DNA of 64,000 nt. Source: Atlantibacter sp. RC6. Its GTDB lineage: Bacteria; Pseudomonadota; Gammaproteobacteria; Enterobacterales; Enterobacteriaceae. The DNA lies in NCBI RefSeq assembly GCF_014193285.1, contig NZ_JACHZE010000004.1, positions 62,001 through 126,000 of the forward strand. Direction: 5' to 3'. The notes under the pieces are model-generated. The model was not told the DNA's origin and ran no database searches. It saw only the letters and a list, made by a program, of their open reading frames with translations. Of this stretch, positions 1-11,279 are shown one piece after another (the stretch's first letter is position 1; each line of letters begins with the position of its first letter). Made by a program: the position numbers and the translations under genes.

Positions 1-1267
1 TATCATTGATGCTTTCTGCGGCGCCAATGCCGACACCCGCCTTTCGGTGCGTTTTATCACCGAGGTGGCCTGGCAGGCGCACTTCGTCAAAAATATGTTT
101 ATCCGCCCGACTGATGAGGAGCTGGAGGGTTTCGAACCTGATTTTGTGGTGATGAATGGCGCGAAATGCACCAATCCTGACTGGAAATCCCAGGGGATGA
201 ATTCCGAGAACTTTGTCGCGTTCAACCTGACGGAGCGGATGCAACTGATTGGCGGCACCTGGTACGGCGGCGAAATGAAGAAAGGCATGTTCTCGATCAT
301 GAACTACCTGCTGCCGCTGAAGGGCATTGCCTCAATGCACTGCTCGGCAAACGTCGGTGAAAAAGGCGATGTGGCGGTGTTCTTCGGCCTCTCGGGCACC
401 GGTAAAACCACGCTCTCAACCGACCCGAAACGCCGCCTGATCGGCGACGATGAACACGGCTGGGACGATGACGGCGTGTTTAACTTCGAAGGCGGCTGCT
501 ACGCCAAAACCATCCGTCTTTCCGAAGAAGCCGAGCCGGATATCTATCACGCCATCCGCCGTGACGCGCTGTTAGAGAACGTCACGGTACGCGAAAATGG
601 GGTGATTGATTTCGACGACGCCTCGAAAACCGAAAATACCCGTGTGTCGTACCCGATTTACCACATCGAAAACATCGTTAAGCCGGTATCCAAAGCAGGC
701 CACGCCACCAAGGTGATTTTCCTCACCGCGGACGCTTTTGGCGTGTTGCCGCCAGTATCGCGCCTGACCGCTAACCAGACTCAGTACCATTTCCTGTCCG
801 GCTTTACCGCCAAGCTGGCCGGTACCGAGCGCGGCGTAACTGAACCGACGCCGACCTTCTCCGCCTGCTTTGGCGCAGCATTCCTGTCGCTGCATCCGAC
901 GCAGTACGCGGAAGTGCTGGTGAAGCGTATGCAGGCCGCTGGCGCGCAGGCATATCTGGTTAACACCGGCTGGAACGGCACCGGCAAGCGCATCTCGATT
1001 AAAGATACCCGTGCGATTATCGACGCTATCCTTGATGGTTCGCTCGACGACGCCGAAACCTTTACGCTGCCGATGTTTAACATGGCGATCCCCACCACGC
1101 TGCCGGGCGTCGATACCGCTATTCTCGATCCGCGTAATACCTACGCTTCACCGGAGCAGTGGCAGGAAAAAGCCACCCAACTGGCGAAGCTGTTTATCAC
1201 TAACTTCGAGAAGTATACCGATACCCCAGCCGGCGCGGCGCTGGTCAGCGCAGGACCGAAACTTTAA
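1..1267 (+). CDS. pckA: phosphoenolpyruvate carboxykinase (ATP), 5'-truncated by window edge
   Basis: Converts oxaloacetate and ATP to phosphoenolpyruvate, CO2 and ADP, the first committed step of gluconeogenesis in the cytoplasm. The reading frame is open from the first bases, so the start lies outside the window; about 421 residues are present of the usual ~540. The kinase P-loop GLSGTGKTT is visible, followed by the nucleotide and metal-binding stretch around [12 protein letters not shown], and the C-terminus ends AAGPKL-like (SAGPKL) as in E. coli PckA. Downstream is a strong terminator, then envZ on the opposite strand, the normal enteric neighbour. Only the missing N-terminus is unusual, and that is an artefact of the window. 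Confidence 0.98.
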   Translation, partial: IIDAFCGANADTRLSVRFITEVAWQAHFVKNMFIRPTDEELEGFEPDFVVMNGAKCTNPDWKSQGMNSENFVAFNLTERMQLIGGTWYGGEMKKGMFSIMNYLLPLKGIASMHCSANVGEKGDVAVFFGLSGTGKTTLSTDPKRRLIGDDEHGWDDDGVFNFEGGCYAKTIRLSEEAEPDIYHAIRRDALLENVTVRENGVIDFDDASKTENTRVSYPIYHIENIVKPVSKAGHATKVIFLTADAFGVLPPVSRLTANQTQYHFLSGFTAKLAGTERGVTEPTPTFSACFGAAFLSLHPTQYAEVLVKRMQAAGAQAYLVNTGWNGTGKRISIKDTRAIIDAILDGSLDDAETFTLPMFNMAIPTTLPGVDTAILDPRNTYASPEQWQEKATQLAKLFITNFEKYTDTPAGAALVSAGPKL

Positions 1268-1288
1268 GCCGAAGCGGCTGTTAATAAA

Positions 1289-1322
1289 AAACCACCCAGG
1301 GTGACCGTGGGTGGTTTTTTTT
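1289..1322 (+). terminator. rho-independent terminator of pckA
   Basis: Stem ACCACCC / GGGTGGT with a 10-base loop followed by a run of T. It sits between the convergent pckA and envZ stop codons and may serve both. Confidence 0.85.
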
Positions 1323-1343
1323 ATAGCGGTAATTGACCGGAAA

Positions 1344-3412
<2,069 letters not shown>

Positions 3413-3687
3413 CGATTTAACTCCCAAAGGTTCGAATACTGTTATCGGCAAAACGGACACGCGTATTTACACGATGAAGCCATTTTTAACTACACGTATT
3501 CTAAAAAAGGCTGCGCTGACCACCAGACTTAACTGGTATATATTCTAGTCGAAATTGTTACAAAGCATATTTAACAGCAAGTTATCTGCCTATTTCATCA
3601 CAATTCTCTTACCTCGTACCGTCAGTGCGGCAGATTTTTAATCAACGGTAACGCCGCCTGGATGTCATTAAACTTTATACGTGGCAC

Positions 3688-3703
3688 AAATTGGTTGACC
3701 ACT
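3688..3703. promoter_or_regulatory. UxuR/ExuR-type operator site 1
   Basis: AAATTGGTTGACCACT resembles the near-palindromic UxuR/ExuR consensus (TTGGT..ACCAA). It is an inverted copy of site 3 about 200 bp away. Confidence 0.55.
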
Positions 3704-3777
3704 GTTCTCTATTGCCCCGTTAACGCCCGCTTTTACTGCTGTAACCCTTGTTTAACATGCCGAAGTAAACTGTGACA

Positions 3778-3790
3778 GGGTTAACCAATT
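3778..3790. promoter_or_regulatory. UxuR/ExuR-type operator site 2
   Basis: GGGTTAACCAATT contains the GGTTAACC palindrome plus CCAATT of the hexuronate operator. It lies between sites 1 and 3. Confidence 0.5.
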
Positions 3791-3891
3791 CGTCGCCGCG
3801 CATTGACTTTTGGCGAATTTTAGTCGAAGTTGTATGCTAACAAACAGAGTTGTTACACCACTACGACAGAACAGCGCATTGAGTTCGCTGA

Positions 3892-3905
3892 AGTGGTCAA
3901 CCAAT
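3892..3905. promoter_or_regulatory. UxuR/ExuR-type operator site 3
   Basis: AGTGGTCAACCAAT is the reverse complement of most of site 1 and sits about 55 bp before the uxuA start, a position suited to repression. Confidence 0.55.
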
Positions 3906-3959
3906 AACACCCAGGCGAACGGCCTTGATGGCATCCTAAAGACTGAGCAGAGGTAAAGC

Positions 3960-5144
3960 ATGAAGCAGACATGGCGCTGGTACGGCCCCAACGATCCGGT
4001 AACGCTTTCAGACGTCCGACAAGCCGGCGCGACGGGCGTGGTCACCGCCCTTCACCACATTCCTAACGGTGAAGTCTGGACGGTTGAGGAGATCCTCAAG
4101 CGTAAAGCTATCGTGGAGGACGCCGGGCTGGTGTGGTCCGTGGTGGAAAGCATTCCGATCCACGAAGACATCAAAACCCACAGCGGCCAGTACGATCTGT
4201 GGATCAAAAATTACCAGCAGTCGATCCGCAACCTGGCTGAATGCGGTATTTATACCGTTTGCTACAACTTTATGCCGGTGCTGGACTGGACCCGTACTGA
4301 CCTGGAATACGTGCTGCCGGACGGCTCCAAAGCGCTGCGGTTTGATCAAATTGAGTTCGCCGCGTTCGAAATTCACTTGCTGAAACGCCCAGGCGCGGAA
4401 GCCGATTACACCGCGGAAGAAGTCGAGCAGGCCAATGCCCGCTTCGCCGCCATGAGCGATGAAGATAAAGCGCGCCTGACGCGCAATATTATCGCCGGTC
4501 TACCAGGTGCCGAAGAGGGTTACACCCTTGAGCAGTTCAGCAAACACCTTGAACGCTACGCGGATATCGATAAAGCCAAACTGCGCGAAAACTTCGCCTT
4601 TTTCCTGAAAAATATTATCCCGGTCGCCGAACAGGTTGGCGTGCGTATGGCGGTACACCCGGACGATCCGCCGCGCCCAATCCTTGGCCTGCCGCGCATT
4701 GTTTCCACCATCGACGATATGCAGTGGATGGTGGATACCGTCGCCAGCATGGCGAATGGCTTTACCATGTGTACCGGCTCCTATGGTGTACGCGCCGACA
4801 ACGACCTGGTGGATATGATCAAACAGTTCGGCCCGCGTATTTACTTCACTCACCTGCGTTCAACGATGCGCGAAGATAACCCGAAAACATTCCACGAAGC
4901 AGCCCACCTGGCGGGCGATGTGGATATGTACGAAGTGGTGAAAGCCATCGTTGAAGAAGAACATCGTCGTAAAGCCGAAGGCGTGGAAGACCTGATCCCG
5001 ATGCGTCCGGATCATGGTCATCAGATGCTGGATGATTTAAAGAAAAAGACCAACCCCGGCTACTCCGCCATTGGCCGCCTGAAAGGCCTGGCGGAAGTGC
5101 GTGGCGTAGAACTGGCAATCCAGCGCGCTTTCTTCAGTAAGTAA
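3960..5144 (+). CDS. uxuA: D-mannonate dehydratase UxuA
   Basis: Dehydrates D-mannonate to 2-keto-3-deoxy-D-gluconate in the glucuronate branch of hexuronate catabolism. The 394-residue protein is full length. It starts [14 protein letters not shown] after a purine-rich ribosome site (GCAGAGG) and carries conserved family stretches such as [25 protein letters not shown] and the C-terminal [12 protein letters not shown], which supplies metal-binding His/Asp residues. It is the first gene of a uxuA-uxuB operon followed by uxuR. In E. coli K-12 these genes are elsewhere on the chromosome, so this ompR-greB location is a lineage difference. Confidence 0.97.
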   Translation: MKQTWRWYGPNDPVTLSDVRQAGATGVVTALHHIPNGEVWTVEEILKRKAIVEDAGLVWSVVESIPIHEDIKTHSGQYDLWIKNYQQSIRNLAECGIYTVCYNFMPVLDWTRTDLEYVLPDGSKALRFDQIEFAAFEIHLLKRPGAEADYTAEEVEQANARFAAMSDEDKARLTRNIIAGLPGAEEGYTLEQFSKHLERYADIDKAKLRENFAFFLKNIIPVAEQVGVRMAVHPDDPPRPILGLPRIVSTIDDMQWMVDTVASMANGFTMCTGSYGVRADNDLVDMIKQFGPRIYFTHLRSTMREDNPKTFHEAAHLAGDVDMYEVVKAIVEEEHRRKAEGVEDLIPMRPDHGHQMLDDLKKKTNPGYSAIGRLKGLAEVRGVELAIQRAFFSK

Positions 5145-5225
5145 ATCTTCTCAGGGCGCGGCCTTCGTCGCGCCCTGCCTCCTTTCAAATTTGCATTCAG
5201 GCAGGCCCACTGCCCGGAGTTTAAA

Positions 5226-6695
5226 ATGGAACCGACTATTGCTAATAGCACGCTGCCCGTGGCGCGTCCGCTATGGGATAACGCACGTCTGTCATCCCGG
5301 ATTGTTCACCTTGGCTGCGGCGCGTTTCACCGCGCGCATCAGGCGTTATATACCCATCATCTGCTGGAGCAGTCTGACAGCGACTGGGGTATCTGCGAAG
5401 TCAACCTGATGCCCGGCAACGACCAGACGCTGATCGAAAACCTGAAAAAACAAAACCTGCTGTATACCGTGGCGGAAAAAGGCGCACAGCGCACCGAACT
5501 GAAAATTATCGGTTCGATGAAAGAGGCATTGCACCCGGCGATTGACGGCTGCGCAGGCATTCTGGCCGCCATGGCGCGCGAGCAAACCGCCATTGTCTCC
5601 CTGACCGTGACCGAAAAAGGCTACTGCACCGAGGCCGCCAGCGGCGAACTCGATCTCAATAATCCACTGATCCAGCACGACCTGGCTCATCCTGACCAGC
5701 CCAAATCCGCTATTGGCTATATCGTGGAAGCGCTGCGCCTGCGCCGCGAACAGGGGCTGAAGGCGTTTACCGTGATGTCCTGCGATAACGTACGGGAAAA
5801 CGGCCACGTGGCGCGCGCCGCCGTGCTTGGGCTGGCGAAAGCGCGCGATGCCGCGCTGGCGGACTGGATTGAAACTCACGTTACCTTCCCGTGCACCATG
5901 GTTGACCGCATCGTGCCTGCCGCCACCGCAGAAACGCTGGACGACATCGCCGGCCAGCTCGGCGTTTACGATCCGTGCGCTATCGCCTGTGAGCCGTTCC
6001 GCCAGTGGGTCATTGAAGATAACTTCGTTAACGGTCGCCCGGCGTGGGACCGCGTAGGCGCGCAGTTTGTCGAAGACGTTGTGCCATTTGAAATGATGAA
6101 GCTGCGGATGCTCAACGGCAGCCACTCTTTCCTCGCGTACTTAGGTTATCTGGGCGGCTATGAGACCATCGCCGATACCATGACCAACCCGGATTATCGC
6201 GACGCGGCGCTGGCGCTGATGCTGCGCGAACAGGCTCCGACGCTCTGTATGCCGCAAGGCACCGATCTGGAGGCCTATGCGCGTCTGCTGATCGAACGCT
6301 TCAGCAATCCGTCCCTGCGCCACCGCACCTGGCAAATCGCCATGGACGGTAGCCAGAAGCTGCCGCAGCGTATGTTGGACCCAATCCGCCGCCATCTGGC
6401 AGAGGGTCATGCCTGGTCGCACCTTGCGCTGGGCGTGGCGGGCTGGATGCGCTACGTGGCGGGCGTGGATGAACAGGGTAACGCCATTGACGTAGTGGAC
6501 CCCTTGCTGGCGGACTATCAGACTATCGACGCCAGTGCCAGCGCCGAACAGCGCGTGCAGGCGTTACTCGGCCTGAGCGCGATTTTTGGTCAGGATTTAC
6601 CGGCCAATCCCGCATTCGTTTCCGCCGTCGTGATGGCGTTGCAGCAGTTGAACGCCAGCGGCGCGCGCGCCGCGGTCGCCGCGCTGAACCGCTAA
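5226..6695 (+). CDS. uxuB: D-mannonate oxidoreductase (fructuronate reductase) UxuB
   Basis: NADH-dependent reduction of D-fructuronate to D-mannonate, the substrate of UxuA. At 489 residues it matches the long-chain mannitol dehydrogenase family. Visible features are the N-terminal nucleotide-binding segment HLGCGAFHRAHQ, the SCDNVRENG motif, and the catalytic stretch MKLRMLNGSHS whose Lys/Asn/His are conserved in the family. It starts 81 bases after uxuA on the same strand and is followed by a GC-rich hairpin. Together with uxuA and uxuR it forms a self-contained glucuronate utilisation block; uxaC for the preceding isomerisation is not in the window. Confidence 0.97.
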   Translation: MEPTIANSTLPVARPLWDNARLSSRIVHLGCGAFHRAHQALYTHHLLEQSDSDWGICEVNLMPGNDQTLIENLKKQNLLYTVAEKGAQRTELKIIGSMKEALHPAIDGCAGILAAMAREQTAIVSLTVTEKGYCTEAASGELDLNNPLIQHDLAHPDQPKSAIGYIVEALRLRREQGLKAFTVMSCDNVRENGHVARAAVLGLAKARDAALADWIETHVTFPCTMVDRIVPAATAETLDDIAGQLGVYDPCAIACEPFRQWVIEDNFVNGRPAWDRVGAQFVEDVVPFEMMKLRMLNGSHSFLAYLGYLGGYETIADTMTNPDYRDAALALMLREQAPTLCMPQGTDLEAYARLLIERFSNPSLRHRTWQIAMDGSQKLPQRMLDPIRRHLAEGHAWSHLALGVAGWMRYVAGVDEQGNAIDVVDPLLADYQTIDASASAEQRVQALLGLSAIFGQDLPANPAFVSAVVMALQQLNASGARAAVAALNR

Positions 6696-6702
6696 CCCAC
6701 CA

Positions 6703-6737
6703 ACAGGCCGCTCAGCGTGCTGGCGCGGCCTGTTTAT
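6703..6737 (+). terminator. probable terminator after uxuB
   Basis: Stem ACAGGCCGC / GCGGCCTGT followed by a short T-rich tail (TTTAT). The T run is weak, so some read-through into uxuR is possible. Confidence 0.6.
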
Positions 6738-6749
6738 CCACTGACTCTG

Positions 6750-6768
6750 CGGGTTGATATGCTATAGT
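6750..6768 (+). promoter_or_regulatory. probable uxuR promoter -10 region
   Basis: TGCTATAGT, an extended -10 element, lies about 65 bp before the uxuR start and just downstream of the uxuB hairpin. No strong -35 is visible. Confidence 0.4.
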
Positions 6769-6829
6769 CAGGCCAATTCCGGACGGTTTTCGACGCCGTT
6801 CGCCACTGAATCATTCTGACAGTAACGTT

Positions 6830-7603
6830 ATGAAAGCAAACACTCCTCAACAGCGCCCTTACCAGGAAGTCGGCGTGATGCTGCGCAATATGATTGCGCA
6901 AAAACAGTACGCCGTCGGCGAGCGGCTTCCGCCGGAACGTGAAATCGCGGAAATGCTTAACGTGACGCGTACCGTGGTGCGTGAAGCGTTGATCATGCTG
7001 GAAATCGAAGGGTTGATTGAGGTGCGGCGCGGCGCGGGCATTTTTGTGATTTCTACGCCCTCTGCGCCCCTGAACGCCCCTGGCACCGCGGCGCAGTGCA
7101 ACGATGCCGGGCCGTTTGAACTGCTCCAGGCGCGCCAGCTGCTGGAGAGCAATATTGCCGAATTCGCCGCCCTACAGGCGACCCGTGAAGATATCGTCAA
7201 AATGCGCCAGGCGCTGCTGCTGGAAGAGCAGGAGCTGGCGTCCGACGCGCCGGATGAAACCGAGAGCGGCGATATGCAGTTCCATCTGGCGATTGCCGAA
7301 GCCACCCACAACAGCATGCTGGTGGAACTGTTTAAGCAATCCTGGCAATGGCGCGAGAATAATCCCATGTGGATCCAGCTTCACCGCCATCTGGATAACA
7401 CCCGCTATCGCAAAGAGTGGCTGTTGGACCATAAACAGATCCTGGCGGCGCTGATCAAGAAAGATGCAAAAGCCGCCAAGCTGGCGATGTGGCAGCACCT
7501 GGAAAACGTCAAACTGCGGCTGCTGGAGTTCTCCAACGTGGATGACATCTACTTCGACGGCTACCTGTTCGATTCATGGCCGCTGGATAATATGAATGGT
7601 TAA
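6830..7603 (+). CDS. uxuR: GntR-family hexuronate repressor UxuR
   Basis: Transcriptional repressor of uxuAB, relieved by fructuronate. The 257-residue length equals E. coli UxuR. The N-terminal winged helix-turn-helix is seen in PPEREIAEMLNVTRTVVREA (residues about 33-52), followed by RRGAGIFV. The C-terminal FCD ligand domain contains QLLESNIAEFAA, the acidic/His motif FHLAIAEATHN and a C-terminus ending DSWPLDN. The divergence in residues 72-85 is the usual linker variability. It is probably both self-regulated and the regulator of the three operators upstream of uxuA. Confidence 0.93.
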   Translation: MKANTPQQRPYQEVGVMLRNMIAQKQYAVGERLPPEREIAEMLNVTRTVVREALIMLEIEGLIEVRRGAGIFVISTPSAPLNAPGTAAQCNDAGPFELLQARQLLESNIAEFAALQATREDIVKMRQALLLEEQELASDAPDETESGDMQFHLAIAEATHNSMLVELFKQSWQWRENNPMWIQLHRHLDNTRYRKEWLLDHKQILAALIKKDAKAAKLAMWQHLENVKLRLLEFSNVDDIYFDGYLFDSWPLDNMNG

Positions 7604-7639
7604 CGGCAATACCTGGAGCCCGTTCTCCAGGTATTTGCA

Positions 7640-8128
7640 TTATTCCCCTTCCCCTTTCTCATAGCGAATACTGTTCACAAACCACATTTTTTCCCCTTCC
7701 GGCGTTTTTACCACAAACTCTTCGTCGACCTGTTTTTTCAGAATGGCGCGCGCCATCGGGGAGTCAATGGAGATGTAGTCTTTACGTTCGCCGTAGATCT
7801 CTTCCGGGCCGACAATGCGGAAGGTTTTCACATCCCCCGCTTCGTTTTCAATTTCCACCCAGGCACCAAAGAAAACCCGGCCCTCCTGCTGGGGTGAATA
7901 ATCAACGATTTGCAGTTGCGGCATCAGTTTTCGCAGGAAGTGAACTCGCCGGTCAATCTGGCGCAGAATGCGCTTATTAAAGGTGTAATCGGCGTTTTCG
8001 GAGCGGTCGCCGAGACTCGCCGCCCAGGAGACAATTTTGGTGATTTCCGGGCGTTTCTCGTTCCAGAGATAGTCGTGCTCTTGCTTAAGCTTGTTATACC
8101 CTTCGCGGGTAATCAGTTTGGTCGCCAC
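7640..8128 (-). CDS. greB: transcript cleavage factor GreB
   Basis: Binds the secondary channel of RNA polymerase and stimulates cleavage of backtracked RNA. Residues form the N-terminal coiled coil with the acidic tip SLGDRSENADY, then the C-terminal globular domain DYSPQQEGRVFFGAWVEIEN and DYISIDSPMARA. I chose the GTG at 8128 (read MATKLITREGY, 162 residues) because the similarity to GreB begins there and a GAGAG element precedes it. An in-frame ATG at 8176 would add 16 residues with no family support. Divergent from yhgF. Confidence 0.92.
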   Translation of the reverse strand: MATKLITREGYNKLKQEHDYLWNEKRPEITKIVSWAASLGDRSENADYTFNKRILRQIDRRVHFLRKLMPQLQIVDYSPQQEGRVFFGAWVEIENEAGDVKTFRIVGPEEIYGERKDYISIDSPMARAILKKQVDEEFVVKTPEGEKMWFVNSIRYEKGEGE

Positions 8129-8263
8129 GCGTTCACTCTCGGTTGATTTAACATAAACGGAACTGTCTGAATCCATGACCGCATCGTGCGGCGACTGGCA
8201 TTTTGTTCCGGCAATCCGTATAACTGTGCCCTGAAATTTTCGCATCCAACAGATGAAATTGCC

Positions 8264-10582
8264 ATGATGAATGATTCACTCAGCCGTATTATCGCCGGTG
8301 AACTTCAGGCCAGAGCCGAACAGGTCGCCGCCGCCGTTCGCCTGCTTGATGAAGGGAACACCGTACCGTTTATCGCCCGGTATCGTAAGGAAGTGACCGG
8401 CGGCCTGGACGACACGCAATTGCGTCAACTTGAAACCCGTCTGGGTTATTTGCGCGAGCTGGAAGAGCGCCGCCAGTCGATTCTCAAATCGATTGAAGAA
8501 CAAGGGAAACTCACCCCGGAACTGGCTTCCGCCATCAACGGCACGCTCAGCAAAACCGAACTTGAAGATTTATACCTGCCGTATAAACCCAAGCGCCGCA
8601 CCCGCGGGCAAATCGCCATTGAAGCGGGCCTTGAGCCGCTGGCGGACCTGTTGTGGAACACGCCCTCTCACGATCCGGAAACCGAAGCCGCGAAGTTTAT
8701 CGATGCCGATAAAGGCGTGGCCGACAGCAAAGCTGCGCTGGACGGGGCGCGCTATATCCTGATGGAGCGCTTCGCCGAAGACGCTGCATTGCTGGCGAAA
8801 GTACGCGACTATTTGTGGAAAAACGCCCATCTGGTTGCCAGCGTGGTGAGCGGTAAGGAAGAGGAAGGCGCGAAATTCCGCGATTATTTCGACCATCACG
8901 AGCCGATTTCCACCGTCCCTTCGCATCGCGCGCTGGCGATGTTCCGTGGCCGCAACGAAGGCGTGCTGCAACTGGCGCTGAATGCCGATCCGCAGTTTGA
9001 TGAGCCGCCGCGCGAAAGCCATTGCGAACAAATTATTATCGATCACCTTGGCTTACGTCTGAACAACGCCCCGGCGGACAGCTGGCGTCGCGCCGTGGTG
9101 AGCTGGACCTGGCGTATCAAAGTGTTGATGCATCTGGAAACCGAACTGATGAGCACCGTGCGCGAACGCGCCGAAGAAGAGGCCATCAATGTGTTCGCCC
9201 GTAACCTGCACGATCTGCTGATGGCGGCTCCTGCCGGGCTACGCGCCACCATGGGTCTCGATCCGGGTCTGCGCACCGGGGTGAAAGTGGCGGTGGTAGA
9301 CGGCACCGGCAAACTGGTGGCGACCGATACCATTTATCCTCACACCGGCCAGGCCGCAAAAGCCGCCGTGGCGGTCGCCACGCTGTGCGCTAAACATAAC
9401 GTCGAGCTGGTCGCCATCGGCAACGGCACCGCGTCCCGTGAAACCGAACGCTTCTTCCTTGACGTGCAGAAGCAGTATCCGCACATCACCGCCCAGAAAG
9501 TGATTGTCAGCGAGGCGGGCGCATCGGTGTATTCCGCCTCGGAACTGGCGGCGCTGGAGTTCCCGGACCTGGATGTATCGCTGCGCGGCGCGGTGTCTAT
9601 TGCCCGTCGTTTGCAGGATCCGCTGGCAGAGCTGGTGAAAATCGACCCGAAATCCATCGGCGTCGGCCAGTATCAGCATGACGTCAGCCAGTCGCAGCTG
9701 GCGCGCAAGCTGGATGCGGTAGTGGAAGACTGCGTAAACGCCGTGGGCGTGGATTTGAATACCGCTTCGGTGCCGCTGCTGACCCGCGTGGCCGGGCTGA
9801 CGCGTATGATGGCGCAGAATATCGTCAACTGGCGCGACGAAAACGGTCAGTTCCAGAATCGTCAGCAGTTGCTGAAAGTGAGCCGTCTGGGACCGAAAGC
9901 CTTTGAGCAGTGCGCGGGCTTTTTGCGCATCAACCACGGCGATAACCCGCTGGACGCCTCCACCGTCCACCCGGAAGCCTATCCGGTGGTTGAACGCATC
10001 CTGGCCGCCACCCGGCAGTCGCTGCGCGATCTGATGGGTAACAGCAATGAATTGCGCAATCTGCAAGCGGTGGATTACACCGACGAGCGTTTCGGCGTGC
10101 CCACGGTCAGCGACATCATCAAAGAGCTGGAAAAACCGGGCCGCGATCCGCGTCCGGAATTTAAAACCGCGCAGTTCGCCGAAGGGGTGGAAACCCTCAA
10201 CGATCTCACGCCGGGCATGGTACTGGAAGGCGCGGTGACCAACGTCACCAACTTCGGCGCTTTCGTGGATATCGGCGTCCACCAGGACGGCCTGGTGCAT
10301 ATCTCCTCGTTGTCGGACAAGTTTATCGACGATCCGCATAAGGTGGTGAAAGCGGGCGATATCGTGAAGGTTAAAGTGCTGGAAGTGGATTTGCAGCGTA
10401 AGCGTATCGCGCTCACCATGCGTCTGGACGAACAGCCTGGCGAAAGCACCCCTCGCCGCAGCGCTGGCGGGCCGGCATCCCGTCCGGCGCAGCAGCAAAA
10501 ACCTCGCGCGCGCGATAATAAACCCGCAGGCAATAGTGCCATGGGCGATGCCCTCGCCGCCGCTTTTGGTAAAAAACGTTAA
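8264..10582 (+). CDS. yhgF: Tex-family RNA-binding protein YhgF
   Basis: Conserved cytoplasmic nucleic-acid binding protein of the Tex family, associated with transcription and with translation quality control; its exact reaction is not settled. The 772-residue protein starts [13 protein letters not shown] (the second Met at 8267 is equally possible). Visible parts are the N-terminal Tex domain, a YqgF/RNase H-like fold with [16 protein letters not shown], tandem helix-hairpin-helix segments ([35 protein letters not shown]) and a C-terminal S1 domain ([19 protein letters not shown]). The tail is basic and low-complexity. A terminator follows. Confidence 0.96.
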   Translation: MMNDSLSRIIAGELQARAEQVAAAVRLLDEGNTVPFIARYRKEVTGGLDDTQLRQLETRLGYLRELEERRQSILKSIEEQGKLTPELASAINGTLSKTELEDLYLPYKPKRRTRGQIAIEAGLEPLADLLWNTPSHDPETEAAKFIDADKGVADSKAALDGARYILMERFAEDAALLAKVRDYLWKNAHLVASVVSGKEEEGAKFRDYFDHHEPISTVPSHRALAMFRGRNEGVLQLALNADPQFDEPPRESHCEQIIIDHLGLRLNNAPADSWRRAVVSWTWRIKVLMHLETELMSTVRERAEEEAINVFARNLHDLLMAAPAGLRATMGLDPGLRTGVKVAVVDGTGKLVATDTIYPHTGQAAKAAVAVATLCAKHNVELVAIGNGTASRETERFFLDVQKQYPHITAQKVIVSEAGASVYSASELAALEFPDLDVSLRGAVSIARRLQDPLAELVKIDPKSIGVGQYQHDVSQSQLARKLDAVVEDCVNAVGVDLNTASVPLLTRVAGLTRMMAQNIVNWRDENGQFQNRQQLLKVSRLGPKAFEQCAGFLRINHGDNPLDASTVHPEAYPVVERILAATRQSLRDLMGNSNELRNLQAVDYTDERFGVPTVSDIIKELEKPGRDPRPEFKTAQFAEGVETLNDLTPGMVLEGAVTNVTNFGAFVDIGVHQDGLVHISSLSDKFIDDPHKVVKAGDIVKVKVLEVDLQRKRIALTMRLDEQPGESTPRRSAGGPASRPAQQQKPRARDNKPAGNSAMGDALAAAFGKKR

Positions 10583-10586
10583 CAAC

Positions 10587-10613
10587 AAAGGCCGGGAAAC
10601 CGGCCTTTTATTT
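10587..10613 (+). terminator. terminator of yhgF
   Basis: Stem AAAGGCCGG / CCGGCCTTT with loop GAAA, then T-rich sequence, directly after the stop codon. Confidence 0.88.
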
Positions 10614-11033
10614 CCGCGGTAATATTTCGCAATATGAGAACTGCGGGATATTTTCAATTATTGATTTTATTGATTTTCCCGGCGCGGATTATCATAAAAT
10701 AAACGCGCCATTCTCATTTTAATAACAAAAAAACGGTGAAGCCCGCATTTAACCAATAAAGCCTGGCATACATCAATTTAAATCAATTGCCTGATATCAT
10801 TAAGATTTCTTAATAAATGCGCATTTCAAGCGTTTATTTTTCATTTTTTGCGCCAAAGCAATGAATGGTTAAATATTGTATTTAGCAACATATTCTCCAT
10901 TGAAGATACAAACCATTCTCATTATCATACCATTCCATCAAGATTTTTCCTTTTCTGCCAACGAATCTGGTTTTTGTGCCTGCCCTCCAGGCATGAAAAC
11001 TCTATTTCCGACGACGAAAGACAAGAAGGCTCT
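10614..11033 (+). promoter_or_regulatory. feo operon promoter region
   Basis: A 420-bp AT-rich gap upstream of feoA without a convincing gene. It holds a Fur box listed separately. ATCAA/TTGAT half-sites reminiscent of FNR binding occur around 10661-10680 and 10771-10788 but do not form a clean full site. Anaerobic and iron control is the known pattern for feo in enterics. Confidence 0.55.
10911..10930. promoter_or_regulatory. candidate Fur box upstream of feoA
   Basis: CATTCTCATTATCAT within this segment resembles the Fur consensus GATAATGATAATCATTATC. It lies about 105 bp before the feoA start. Confidence 0.6.
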
Positions 11034-11258
11034 ATGCAATTTTGCGCTAACAGTACCTGGAAAATCACCGGCTTTGCCCGGGAAATTAGCCCGGCTTACC
11101 GTCAAAAATTACTTTCGTTAGGTTTACTCCCCGGCTCCTCTTTCGATGTGGTGCGCGTCGCCCCGCTGGGCGATCCGATTCATATTTCCACTCGCCGGGT
11201 AAACCTCGTGTTACGCAAAAAGGATTTGGCGCTGGTACAGGTTGAAGCAACGTCCTGA
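11034..11258 (+). CDS. feoA: ferrous iron transport accessory protein FeoA
   Basis: Small cytoplasmic SH3-like protein required for FeoB-mediated Fe(II) uptake. The ATG at 11034 ([14 protein letters not shown]) is chosen because it gives 74 residues, close to the 75-residue family norm, and follows the ribosome site AAGAAGG; longer in-frame extensions lack similarity. Conserved segments are [19 protein letters not shown] and APLGDPIHI. It is the first gene of feoABC, 21 bases before feoB. Confidence 0.96.
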   Translation: MQFCANSTWKITGFAREISPAYRQKLLSLGLLPGSSFDVVRVAPLGDPIHISTRRVNLVLRKKDLALVQVEATS

Positions 11259-11279
11259 TTTTTGAGCTCACATTGACCT

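Larger units (their letters stand above)
3413..3959. promoter_or_regulatory. ompR-uxuA divergent intergenic region
   Basis: This 547-bp gap separates the divergent ompR and uxuA starts and contains no convincing gene. It is AT-richer than its flanks, as expected for two promoters. The uxuA side holds three hexuronate-type operators listed separately. A TTGACT element lies at 3803-3808 and a TATGCT element at 3833-3838, but their spacing is too long for a standard sigma-70 promoter, so I do not assign the start of transcription. Confidence 0.6.

Noticed and set aside
5346-6125. 259-codon open frame antisense to uxuB
   Set aside because: Same shadow effect; uxuB is strongly conserved in the opposite frame and nothing in the antisense product resembles a protein family.
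9239-10657. 472-codon open frame antisense to yhgF
   Set aside because: Long antisense frames are common in GC-rich coding DNA. It has no ribosome site, its composition (His/Arg/Gln-rich) is that of a reversed codon pattern, and yhgF is fully collinear with a known protein.
10661-10790. FNR sites upstream of feoA
   Set aside because: TTGAT and ATCAA half-sites are present but none forms the TTGAT-N4-ATCAA full site, so I do not list them as features.
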